Assembly: GCA_028679075.1 (NCBI GenBank)
Contig: JAJRCF010000010.1
Coordinates: 18,233 to 82,232 of the forward strand
From: Methanoregula sp.
Lineage (GTDB): Archaea; Halobacteriota; Methanomicrobia; Methanomicrobiales; Methanospirillaceae
Direction: 5' to 3'
DNA: 64,000 nucleotides
Translations under genes and position numbers: made by a program
Notes under the pieces: generated by a model
Database searches by the model: none
The model's input: the letters and a program-made list of their open reading frames with translations, nothing else
Told to the model about the DNA's origin: nothing
In this document: piece after piece, positions 35,724 through 42,472 of the stretch
How the letters are laid out: every line of letters starts with the position of its first letter
Numbering within the stretch: position 1 is the first letter of the stretch

Positions 35724-36308
35724 TCAGCCTCCGGCAAGGATGGCGTGGATCTCGAGTTTCTTGTGCTCCCGGATCCGCTCGAGACGGGACTCGATCGTGT
35801 TGGAGATCCTGATGAGGCCGTCAGGCGAGCTGGCCACGAGGCCGCCCATGCACTGGATATCGGTGAGGACATCGCACCGGATGTCCAGGGCTGCAAGGGT
35901 CTTTTTACAGAGCTCCTCGTCGCGCCTGTCAACGTGCACCCGGAACGGTTGCCCGCCCATGGCGCCAGTGACTTCCCGGGCCAGTGTTTCAAATACGGCC
36001 GGGTATTTTTTATCCTGCCGCAAACCTGATAACTGCCCTGTGGCCTTCTCAAAGGCCGCATCAAAGACCTTCTCGCGCATGCGGAGGCTCTGCTCCTTGA
36101 TCTCACCCTTCGTGAGGTACAACTGTTTATTCCTCTCGATGGAGGCGGATTTTTCTGCTTCCTTTACCGCGATCTCCTGGATCTCTTCCGCCTGCCTCTT
36201 TGCCGCTGACCGGATCTCCCCGGCCTGCTGCGATGCCTTCCCGAAGAGCTCCTTCTGCCGTTCCTGGGCGCTCTCCTCCACGGATTTCAAAAGATTTTCA
36301 TAGGCCAT
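35724..36308 (-). CDS. atpE: A-type ATP synthase subunit E (peripheral stalk)
   Basis: 194 aa. The N-terminal half is one long charged helix (ENLLKSVEESAQERQKELFGKASQQAGEIRSAAKRQAEEIQE), which forms the stalk with subunit H. The C-terminal half is a globular head that touches subunit B, with IQCMGGLVASSPDGLIRISNTIESRLERI as the conserved signature. It lies 140 nt from atpK, a larger gap than anywhere else in the operon, with a 14-bp palindrome in between. Confidence 0.94.
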   Translation of the reverse strand: MAYENLLKSVEESAQERQKELFGKASQQAGEIRSAAKRQAEEIQEIAVKEAEKSASIERNKQLYLTKGEIKEQSLRMREKVFDAAFEKATGQLSGLRQDKKYPAVFETLAREVTGAMGGQPFRVHVDRRDEELCKKTLAALDIRCDVLTDIQCMGGLVASSPDGLIRISNTIESRLERIREHKKLEIHAILAGG

Positions 36309-36336
36309 TGTGTCCCCCGTCCAGCCATAGTCTCTC

Positions 36337-36350
36337 CTGTACTAGTACAG
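36337..36350. promoter_or_regulatory. Perfect 14-bp palindrome between atpK and atpE
   Basis: CTGTACTAGTACAG is a perfect inverted repeat ~30 nt upstream of the atpE start, inside the only large gap (140 nt) of the ATP synthase operon. It is followed on the atpK side by CCCGGGTGTTCCCGGTCCGGG, which can also form a hairpin. It may be an RNA processing or attenuation site that lets the c-ring gene be expressed at a higher level than the rest. The DNA could also bind a dimeric regulator. Confidence 0.4.
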
Positions 36351-36448
36351 CTGCCTGGACGCTCCCGGGTGTTCCCGGTCCGGGAGTGGACTGAACAATC
36401 GGCTGTGGGGAACGCGGTGCTCACGTGGGCAGCCTTATTGCCACCCGG

Positions 36449-36667
36449 TCACTTCACCATCAGGATGATCATCGCGGCGACGACGAATCCGAGGATGACC
36501 AGCGTCTCGGGGATCGCCTCCAGGATGATGATCGTACCTGCGGTCTCCGGTTTTTCGGCAATCGCACCCGCACCGGCTGCACCGATGCGTGACTGCGCCC
36601 ATCCTGTGCCGATCGCACCAAAGGAGAATGCAATCGCGGCCCCGATAGGAACTTCCCAACCAACCAT
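36449..36667 (-). CDS. atpK: A-type ATP synthase subunit K (c-ring proteolipid)
   Basis: 72 aa with two membrane helices and a short polar loop (AEKPETAG). The ion-binding residue is Glu54 in the second helix, in the PETLVILGFVV context typical of archaeal c subunits. Gln25 lies near the end of the first helix, where Na+-binding rings carry a Gln ligand, so the coupling ion (H+ or Na+) cannot be decided from sequence alone. One hairpin per subunit is the standard size. AGAGGTGT is a good Shine-Dalgarno. It is the first gene of the K-E-C-F-A-B-D operon. Confidence 0.94.
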   Translation of the reverse strand: MVGWEVPIGAAIAFSFGAIGTGWAQSRIGAAGAGAIAEKPETAGTIIILEAIPETLVILGFVVAAMIILMVK

Positions 36668-36703
36668 ATCAACACCTCTAATGATAGAACCTAACAGAGC
36701 ACT

Positions 36704-36713
36704 GATATATTAA
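36704..36713 (-). promoter_or_regulatory. TATA box of the ATP synthase operon
   Basis: Read on the minus strand, CCTTAATATATC is a TATA element ~40 nt before the atpK ATG. Transcription would start near 36682, giving a ~15-nt leader with the AGAGGTGT Shine-Dalgarno. The gene on the other side (36770-37114) is also on the minus strand and ends 56 nt upstream. Confidence 0.5.
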
Positions 36714-36769
36714 GGTATTGCGTTGGTTTTCGCCAGAAACGGTCTTCCACCACGTGAGTCTGCCGGCCA

Positions 36770-37114
36770 TCACATCGGTGGACGGCTGTGCCGGGTACGC
36801 GAGAGGATCCCCTCCATCGCGTCGAGGACAGAACGGGGGAGGGCACGACCCTGCGCGGAGGTTCCAAGGGTAAGGAGGTCATGGATATCGTCGCGGGTGA
36901 GCGTGGAGAACGCATACCCGCTCCACTTCTCCCGCTCGATGTGGATCCACAGCTCGCCGAGGATATCGCGGAGGTGCGCGTAGTCCGCACCGGAAAAAGA
37001 ATGCCATTCAGCAGCCGGGGCGTGCCGTATCTTCTCTATTGCGGCTTCGACCGCCTGTTCCCTTACGAGCTGGAACCGCCTTCTGCCCAGCTCCTCTTCA
37101 CTGGTGCGGGACAT
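36770..37114 (-). CDS. Small helical protein, paralogue of the divergent gene at 37316
   Basis: 114 aa, soluble, all-alpha by appearance. It shares a full-length pattern with the protein encoded divergently at 37316: E-LGRR near the N-terminus, VEA--K, EW-SFS-AD, L--(I)L---W--I----W-, F, then LTLGT/LSLGT and a C-terminal helix ending in IL-(S/A)-R. I do not know the family. No catalytic or metal-binding motif is obvious. It lies directly upstream of the ATP synthase operon in the same orientation, but the TATA box between them suggests separate transcription. Confidence 0.72.
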   Translation of the reverse strand: MSRTSEEELGRRRFQLVREQAVEAAIEKIRHAPAAEWHSFSGADYAHLRDILGELWIHIEREKWSGYAFSTLTRDDIHDLLTLGTSAQGRALPRSVLDAMEGILSRTRHSRPPM

Positions 37115-37315
37115 AGTCCATTGTATCGGAATTATCCCGTGCCGGGTTATAGCACTTTCCCTGCCGGGGCCGGCCTGCCCGGTTTAATGGTTCCGTACTA
37201 TAGTGTATTGGTTTTGTAAGATCCACTATCCACACCTGTACAGGCCGCCACAAAGTTTATGATTGCACAGCGGGACTCACTCATCATCCCCAAGAAGGGT
37301 CAGAGAGGAAGATGT

Positions 37316-37645
37316 ATGCCGGATGTAACCCAGGCAGAGCTCGGAAGGCGACTGTACCACGTTCACCGTGGAAAAACGGTCGAGGCCTCGATGAAGATGA
37401 TGCATCAGGGTATCGGTGCGGAATGGAGATCATTCTCGGAAGCAGATATCACCCTCCTCACTCACCTGCTCCAGTGCACGTGGAACAAGATCGACCAGAA
37501 GGTCTGGGACAAGATCCCGTTTGTCAATGTGAAGATGGACGAAGTCCGGCAGATCCTTTCACTGGGGACCGGGGTTGAGCCGGGGCGGAACCCATCGCCG
37601 GAAGTGGTGGAAGAGATCAAGAAGATCCTGCTTGCGATTCGCTAA
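37316..37645 (+). CDS. Small helical protein, paralogue of the divergent gene at 36770
   Basis: 109 aa. The start MPDVTQAELGRRLYHVHRGKTVEA is chosen because AGGAAG (37306-37311) lies 4 nt before this ATG; the in-frame upstream codon at 37259 would add 19 unrelated residues. The protein aligns along its length with the product of 36770-37114 (see that entry): shared EW(R/H)SFS-AD, W--I----W, and LSLGT. The two genes are divergent, separated by ~200 nt, as expected from an inverted duplication. The function is unknown. A hairpin terminator follows. Confidence 0.75.
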   Translation: MPDVTQAELGRRLYHVHRGKTVEASMKMMHQGIGAEWRSFSEADITLLTHLLQCTWNKIDQKVWDKIPFVNVKMDEVRQILSLGTGVEPGRNPSPEVVEEIKKILLAIR

Positions 37646-37659
37646 ATTTTCCTTTTTTT

Positions 37660-37680
37660 CGGGTCTTCACCCGGTTTTTA
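37660..37680 (+). terminator. Hairpin terminator after the 37316 gene
   Basis: CGGGT-CTTC-ACCCG (37660-37673) is followed by GTTTTTA, and the hairpin is preceded by CTTTTTTT. This is a compact stem with a T-rich tail directly after the stop codon at 37645. Confidence 0.55.
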
Positions 37681-37823
37681 TCTCTGATTGTCATCGCCCC
37701 TGCCGGAAAATGTGCTTTGCAGATCTGCTTTGCAGACAAGTACCTTTATTTCAGAATTTTTGCAGAAATGGTTATACCGCAAGATCAATTGTCGGATGAG
37801 AATTATCAAAAATGGTGAAGAAA

Positions 37824-37970
37824 ATGACTACAGACATGACTCAGAACGTATATACAAACAAACCTTCCCCGGTTGAAGCACGCGATGGATTCCAGGAACA
37901 GGTGATACTTTTAACCCGGTTATCAGAAAAACTCGATGAGTATTTTTCCCGGCATACCCTCAACAAGTAA
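37824..37970 (+). CDS. Small 48-aa protein, unknown
   Basis: 48 aa: it begins MTTDMTQNVYTNKPSP and has an amphipathic, charged C-terminal half (QEQVILLTRLSEKLDEYF). It is short, but GGTGA (37814-37818) stands 5 nt before the ATG, codon use looks normal, and no other gene covers this stretch (37646-38036). An ATG at 37812 is in frame but would overlap the Shine-Dalgarno. A TATA-like GGTTATACC lies near 37769. I do not recognise a family. It could be a small regulator. Confidence 0.5.
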   Translation: MTTDMTQNVYTNKPSPVEARDGFQEQVILLTRLSEKLDEYFSRHTLNK

Positions 37971-38036
37971 ATTTGAAAGCGTGTTGTTAACGTAAAATCA
38001 GGATATAAAAATCTCTTTTTCCTGTTGTGAACGGGT

Positions 38037-39200
38037 CTACTCCGTCCCCACCCTCACGCAATCCCCGATCGTCCCGATGCGGGCAACCGCGGCACACATA
38101 TCCGGCACGTACGCGAGCGCTTTTCCCGAGTTCACCATGATCGCCTCGTACTGCTCCATCACGGGCGAGACAACCATGCAGGTGTCGGCAAAGACCCGGG
38201 CACCGCTCTTCTCGATCGTGTCAACGGTCCGCTGGTTCTTTTCGATGACGCCCTGCGAGGCAAAGACATAGAACGGCTTTGTGACGACCTTCCCTTTCAG
38301 GAGCAGGGCGATCTCGTCCAGCTCCGCGGGGGAGCAGTGCGGGCATCCTACTGCAACCGCGTCGACCGGGATCTCACGGAACAGTTTTTTAATCTCATCG
38401 GATTCCACGGCGATTGTTTCAAGACCGGCAAGATCGAATGGACCGACCCGTGCTTCCGGTGTCACGCCTTCCACGTGGTACAGCGCCACGGCGCCGGTCG
38501 CGGCCATTGCCGCCCCGAGCCCCTTGAGCTGGTCCTTCCCGGGGTCGATCCCCGTGAAGAACGGGATCCGGTTGCCCACCAGCTTGCCGGCATGGTAACC
38601 GAGCGCCCCGTAGTCCGCGATGGTCCAGTCGCGGGTGTCGGCCTGTACGCGGACAACCACCTGCGGCCTGCGGTTCGCATCAAGATGGAGCCCATAACAG
38701 GGTGTCTTTCCCACGAGTGCCGCGGCAAGGGCGCCGGGACCGCCTTCGCGGTTTGTTCGTGCCCCGATCACCGAGTTCGCGTAACAGACTGCAGAGGACT
38801 CCGACCACGCGAGGTGGTCGCCGAAGTTCGTTTCACGGAGATAATAGGGTGTGCAGGTGCATTCGAGGCTGATGCCGAGCCGTTCGTACGCGGCAACAAC
38901 GGCCTGCTGCTTTACCGCGAAGTCCGGGTCCACACCCATCTCCTGCCACCGGTCCCGTGGCATGCCGATAGGGTTCAGCACCGCCGGGACAACCGCCTTC
39001 GCGTCAAGGCTGGAGAGCCACTGGAGGCCGTACTCCCCGATCGTCTTGTAGGACGCCCCGCTCACCTGCGCACTCGCGATCGGGACGAGCCGCTCGGCCC
39101 CGAAAACCTTGCCAAGCGCAACAAGGAGCTCGAGCATCTTCTGCTTTGTTTCGCCCTGCTCACCGGCAAGGATCCGTTCATCGTCTTTATCCAGCAGCAT
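38037..39200 (-). CDS. Aconitase X large subunit, probable phosphomevalonate dehydratase large subunit
   Basis: 387 aa. AcnX (DUF521) family: SGASYKTIGEYGLQWLSSLDAKAVVPAVLNPIGMPRDRW, ECTCTPYYLRETNFGDHLAWSESSAVCYANSVIGARTNREGGPGALAAAL, and VAVGCPHCSPAELDEIA with Fe-S type cysteines. In archaea this family dehydrates (R)-5-phosphomevalonate to trans-anhydromevalonate 5-phosphate in the modified mevalonate pathway. The start at 39200 follows the ubiD-type stop by 5 nt and has GGTGAG before it; the longer frame would overlap that gene. The small (DUF126) subunit is not in the window. The assignment is strengthened by the linked ubiD and ubiX genes. Confidence 0.9.
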   Translation of the reverse strand: MLLDKDDERILAGEQGETKQKMLELLVALGKVFGAERLVPIASAQVSGASYKTIGEYGLQWLSSLDAKAVVPAVLNPIGMPRDRWQEMGVDPDFAVKQQAVVAAYERLGISLECTCTPYYLRETNFGDHLAWSESSAVCYANSVIGARTNREGGPGALAAALVGKTPCYGLHLDANRRPQVVVRVQADTRDWTIADYGALGYHAGKLVGNRIPFFTGIDPGKDQLKGLGAAMAATGAVALYHVEGVTPEARVGPFDLAGLETIAVESDEIKKLFREIPVDAVAVGCPHCSPAELDEIALLLKGKVVTKPFYVFASQGVIEKNQRTVDTIEKSGARVFADTCMVVSPVMEQYEAIMVNSGKALAYVPDMCAAVARIGTIGDCVRVGTE

Positions 39201-39205
39201 GGTGC

Positions 39206-40441
39206 TCACCACGTGGCACGGGAGAAGTCTGCCTCGCGTCCCAGCACCATCGTTGCATCGATCCCGACCTTCACGTTCGTGCCGTCTTCTTTCTGGCACG
39301 GGTCGAGCGAGGAGCCGCGGACACCGGTGATCACCATGATGTCCCGGTCACCGCTCACCCTGGTTGCAATCGCATACTCAACATCGTGAGGGTCCGTGGG
39401 GTCGATGTCCTCGTCCACGACCACTACATGCTTGAGCGAGGTGTGGGCAGCAAACGCGGCCATGATCGCATTCTTGCCATCACCCTGCGTACTCTTTTTG
39501 ATCTGGATAACGGCATGGAGATACCCGCAGCCGCCCTTCGTGAGCACGACATTCTTCACCTGAGTCACACCCGCGACCGCCTTGTAGATCTTCGGCTCAT
39601 AGGGGCAGCCCATCAGTACCTTGTGCTCGTCGCCACCTGGCAGGATCCCATGGTAGATGAAATCCGGCTTCGTGTACATGCCGGTGAACTCAATGATGTG
39701 CTGCATGCGAACCGGGTCATAGGTCCCGGTGATGTCGACAAACGGCCCTTCCTCGGTCAGGTCGCCCGTGATGAACCCTTCCAGCACGATCTCCGCATCG
39801 GGAACGAGCACGCCGTTGCTGCACCGCTTTACCCTGAGTTCCCCGCCCATCAGTTCCGCGGCAAACGCGAGCTCCATGCCGGTCGGCACCCGGGTGCAGC
39901 TCGCAAAGGTCACGGCCGGGTGTGTCCCGATGGTGACTGCAATGGGAAGCTTCTCGCCCTTCGCGAGCGCCTTTTTCAGCATCACGTGGGTGTGCCGGCC
40001 TTCAACGAGCCGGGCCGCGACCCGGTGGTCGTCAAGCACCTGCATCCGGTGGATTGATGCGTTCTCAACACCGTCATAGCATGAGAAGACGATCCCGGAG
40101 GTGAGGTACTTCCCGGCGTCCTTTGGGAAGTGGTGCATGATCGGGAGCTTCGAAAGGTCCGCTTTCTGCATGGTGAGCGTCCCGTCTTCTCTCACCTTCC
40201 CGTTGAATTGAGCATCCGCAAGAGTGCTGACAATTTTTTTCTCATCGATACCGAGCGCGAGCGAGAGGGCGGCACGGTTCGCGGTAAGGTTCATGACGGC
40301 ACGGTGGCCACCGATCTTATGGAAGAGGAGGAGCTTGTCGGTGCCGGCTGCCATCTTCGGTGCCTGCATGTCAGCTGACACTTCTTCCTTTACATCGACA
40401 ACGAGCCCTGCTTTCTGCATCTTTGCGATAAAATCACGCAT
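39206..40441 (-). CDS. UbiD-family decarboxylase, probable anhydromevalonate phosphate decarboxylase
   Basis: 411 aa. UbiD family enzymes use prenylated FMN to decarboxylate unsaturated acids. Visible features: GTHPAVTFASCTRVPTGMELAFAAELMGG, GPFVDITGTYDP, and VVVVDEDIDPTDPHDVEYAIATR, the family's metal/prFMN site with E...R. In archaea the homologue decarboxylates trans-anhydromevalonate 5-phosphate to isopentenyl phosphate, the step after AcnX. The start MRDFIAKMQKAG at 40441 overlaps the ubiX stop by 8 nt, whereas the longer frame would run through ubiX. The order ubiX, ubiD, acnX supports this role more strongly than a ubiquinone-type pathway, which methanogens lack. Confidence 0.92.
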   Translation of the reverse strand: MRDFIAKMQKAGLVVDVKEEVSADMQAPKMAAGTDKLLLFHKIGGHRAVMNLTANRAALSLALGIDEKKIVSTLADAQFNGKVREDGTLTMQKADLSKLPIMHHFPKDAGKYLTSGIVFSCYDGVENASIHRMQVLDDHRVAARLVEGRHTHVMLKKALAKGEKLPIAVTIGTHPAVTFASCTRVPTGMELAFAAELMGGELRVKRCSNGVLVPDAEIVLEGFITGDLTEEGPFVDITGTYDPVRMQHIIEFTGMYTKPDFIYHGILPGGDEHKVLMGCPYEPKIYKAVAGVTQVKNVVLTKGGCGYLHAVIQIKKSTQGDGKNAIMAAFAAHTSLKHVVVVDEDIDPTDPHDVEYAIATRVSGDRDIMVITGVRGSSLDPCQKEDGTNVKVGIDATMVLGREADFSRATW

Positions 40442-40988
40442 CGTAACCGCTCCAGCGCTGAATGAGGTTGTGTTCGATCTCAAGGTGGTCGAGCACCCGG
40501 GCCACGACCATGTCCACGAGGTCATCGATCTTCTTTGGTTTGTGGTAGAAGCCGGGGCTTGCGGGCATGATCGTCGCGCCCGCCTCCTCAGCAGCAAGCA
40601 TATTCTTAAGATGGATCCTCGAGAGCGGCATCTCACGGGTGACGAGGATGCATTTCCGGTGCTCCTTGAGGCAGACGTCAGCGGTGCGGGTGATCAGGTT
40701 ATCGGTATACCCGTTTGCCACCGCCGCAAGCGTCTTGGAACTGCACGGGATGATGACCATGCCGTCAAACTTGTGCGAGCCGCTCGCGATCGACGCAAAG
40801 AGCTTGTCGTTTTCGTGGTAGGTTGCACTGAACCCCTCGAACGAGACGCTCTCGTGGAGGGCGATCTGCGCCGCAACATCGGAGACGATGATATGTACCT
40901 TTACGTCGTTACAGATCACTTCGAGAAGGCGGCGGGCATAGACCGCCCCGCTCGCACCCGTCACACCGACAACAATCTCCTTTGTCAT
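40434..40988 (-). CDS. ubiX: UbiX-family flavin prenyltransferase
   Basis: 184 aa. UbiX adds a dimethylallyl group to FMN to make the prenyl-FMN cofactor that UbiD enzymes need. Features: MTKEIVVGVTGASGAVYARRLLEVI (flavoprotein nucleotide-binding start), KFDGMVIIPCSSKTLAAVANGYTDNLITRTADVCLKEHRKCILVTREMPLSRIHLKNML, and IMPASPGFYHKPK. The ATG at 40988 is set by this domain start; the frame continues upstream through repeat element B, which is not coding. The cofactor made here would serve the overlapping ubiD gene. Confidence 0.95.
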   Translation of the reverse strand: MTKEIVVGVTGASGAVYARRLLEVICNDVKVHIIVSDVAAQIALHESVSFEGFSATYHENDKLFASIASGSHKFDGMVIIPCSSKTLAAVANGYTDNLITRTADVCLKEHRKCILVTREMPLSRIHLKNMLAAEEAGATIMPASPGFYHKPKKIDDLVDMVVARVLDHLEIEHNLIQRWSGYDA

Positions 40989-41042
40989 TCCTGCCGCTCT
41001 CCTGTCGTATCTATGTCGGAGCGCGGGGGAAAAAGAGTTTGT

Positions 41043-41289
41043 GGATTCGAAAGGTCCGTCAGGACCTTGAGAAGGAGAAGAACCCGCAGGGTTCTTCGAG
41101 TTCCGACGCGTTCGAAGAGCCTGATGGCTCTTCTCATTGTCGAGGTTCTCATGAACCTCTCCAACATCGAAGGTCGGCTGATGCCTCCCTTCTCGTTTTT
41201 CGGGTCTGATGACCCTCGTAACTTCGACTTTCGAGTGGTTCGTCAGGACCACGAGAACGAGAGGACTCTTCGGATCCTCTCGCGGTCCC
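41043..41289 (+). repeat. Hairpin-mosaic intergenic element, copy B
   Basis: This fills the 303-nt gap between ubiX and the gene ending at 41292. Stems seen: AAGGTCC-GTCA-GGACCTT, GAACCC-GCA-GGGTTC, AGAGCC-TGAT-GGCTCT, GGTTC-TCAT-GAACC, GGGTC-TGAT-GACCC, GGT(T/C)C-GTCA-GGACC, GAGAGGA...TCCTCTC. Backbone pieces shared with copies A and C are GAGAAGAACC, TTCTCATTGTCGAGGTTC, CTCCAACATCGAAGGTCG and GCTGATGCCTCCCTTCTC, in the same orientation. Copies B and C flank two genes. Confidence 0.85.
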
Positions 41290-41291
41290 GC

Positions 41292-41735
41292 TCACTTCTT
41301 CATCGGAGCAAAGAAACGGTACCGTACCTGCGCTTCCTCGATCTTCCTCGCGTGCGTGGGATTGAGGTCGCGGCGCGCCTCGATCACGAGCGTGTTGAGA
41401 ATATTGTGGAGCCGGAGGGTATCATAGTCCTTGTCCTTGTAATCGTTGAGGAAGTCCAGCAGATCGTTTGTGCTCTTAAGCACTCCCGTGCACCCCACGA
41501 GATTGAGGCGGTTAAGGGTCATTGCAAGGTTCCTCTTTGCAACATCCATCTTGTAGGGGTCGCCTCTCGCAAGGTTCAGCTCGGTGATCGCGTTGAGGAG
41601 ATCGGAGTAGACCCTGAACTTGACCGTACTCTCGTGCGCCCGGCGCTCTGCGTAACGGAGCTTCCATACCGCAATCGCGATCACGACAACAACGACAATT
41701 ACGCCGCAGATCACAACAACCGAGTCTTCAGTCAT
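41292..41735 (-). CDS. Membrane-anchored helical protein, unknown
   Basis: 147 aa. One N-terminal membrane helix (VVVICGVIVVVVVIAIAVW) followed by a ~115-residue cytosolic or extracytoplasmic helical part rich in R, L, N and D (LLNAITELNLARGDPYKMDVAKRNLAMTLNRLNLVGC). The helical pattern (leucine every 3-4 residues) suggests a coiled bundle. I do not recognise a family. It lies 17 nt after the lipoprotein gene at 41753, so the two form an operon, bracketed by repeat copies C (upstream) and B (downstream). Confidence 0.75.
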   Translation of the reverse strand: MTEDSVVVICGVIVVVVVIAIAVWKLRYAERRAHESTVKFRVYSDLLNAITELNLARGDPYKMDVAKRNLAMTLNRLNLVGCTGVLKSTNDLLDFLNDYKDKDYDTLRLHNILNTLVIEARRDLNPTHARKIEEAQVRYRFFAPMKK

Positions 41736-41752
41736 CTGTTTTTCCTCCAGTA

Positions 41753-42238
41753 CTATGGATTTCGCTTCGCAGCAATGATGTCAACCTTGACCCGGTTGCC
41801 TTTCATGTCGATCTGGTAGGGGCCGGTGACATACATCGGGATCTGCTGGTGTTTTTCATAGCCAAACGTGCGTCCGAACCCGTACGTGTCCGTCTTGCCG
41901 GAATCCATGTGTTTCACGGTCATTTCGAACCAGCAGTACTGCGGGTCATCATTGAGAGGGAGGATCGTCAGGTCAATACCCCATGACGGGTCGTCCACCC
42001 GGAACTGCTCGCTGAACAGGTCCTTTTCGCTCTGGAGGGAATAGGACTTCTTGAGATAGTGATCGCCAAGGGTGAACGACGGCTGCGCTGTTGTCGCGGC
42101 AGCAGCGGCTGTCATGGCAGCAGTGACGGCGGGTGCGGCAGCGGTAGTCGTTGTCGCCGTACCCTGGCTCTGGGTACATCCGGCGATCATGACACCTGCA
42201 ATAACCAGCACAAAGGCTGCAAGTACACTATATTTCAT
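41753..42238 (-). CDS. Secreted lipoprotein, unknown
   Basis: 161 aa. The lipobox is VMIAGCTQSQ, after a signal peptide of ~20 residues; a T/A-rich linker of ~30 residues precedes a ~110-residue beta domain (FTLGDHYLKKSYSLQSEKDLFSEQFRVDDPSWGIDLTILPLNDDP). The repetitive linker also leaves false frames on the other strand. It is the first gene of a two-gene unit with the membrane protein at 41292, and lies downstream of repeat copy C. Function unknown. Confidence 0.8.
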   Translation of the reverse strand: MKYSVLAAFVLVIAGVMIAGCTQSQGTATTTTAAAPAVTAAMTAAAAATTAQPSFTLGDHYLKKSYSLQSEKDLFSEQFRVDDPSWGIDLTILPLNDDPQYCWFEMTVKHMDSGKTDTYGFGRTFGYEKHQQIPMYVTGPYQIDMKGNRVKVDIIAAKRNP

Positions 42239-42284
42239 ATGGGTGAGTGGTGGGGAACGGTAATATAATAATTTTTATTTGTGC

Positions 42285-42472
42285 GACTGGTTCATCAGAA
42301 CCAGGAGCAAGAGAAGAACCCGTCAGGGTTCTTCGAAGGTCGGCTGATGCCACCCTTCTCATTGTCGAGATTCTGATGAACCTCTCCAACTTCGAAAAGC
42401 CTGATGGCTCTTCTCGCGGTTCGGGTCTGATGACCCTCACCGACTCGAAGACCTGCTGATGACCCGAACAAT
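42285..42472 (+). repeat. Hairpin-mosaic intergenic element, copy C
   Basis: Lies between the lipoprotein gene (5' end at 42238) and the HD gene (3' end at 42472). Stems: GGTTC-ATCA-GAACC, GAACCC-GTCA-GGGTTC, AAGCC-TGAT-GGCTC, GGGTC-TGAT-GACCC. The shared core CGAAGGTCGGCTGATGCC, then (A/T)CCCTTCTCATTGTCGAG and CTGATGAACCTCTCCAAC, is present in copies A and B at the same spacing and strand. The final CGAAGACCTGCTGATGACCCG is weaker. Confidence 0.85.

Noticed and set aside
40224..41819. 531-codon frame on the plus strand across ubiD, ubiX and repeat B
   Set aside because: It is antisense to three clear genes, and its repeated-looking peptide (LLIVEVLMNLSN) comes from the hairpin repeat, as similar frames do in copies A and C.
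42072..42263. Plus-strand frame rich in A, V and M opposite the lipoprotein
   Set aside because: It is the complement of the T/A-rich linker codons and has no start context.
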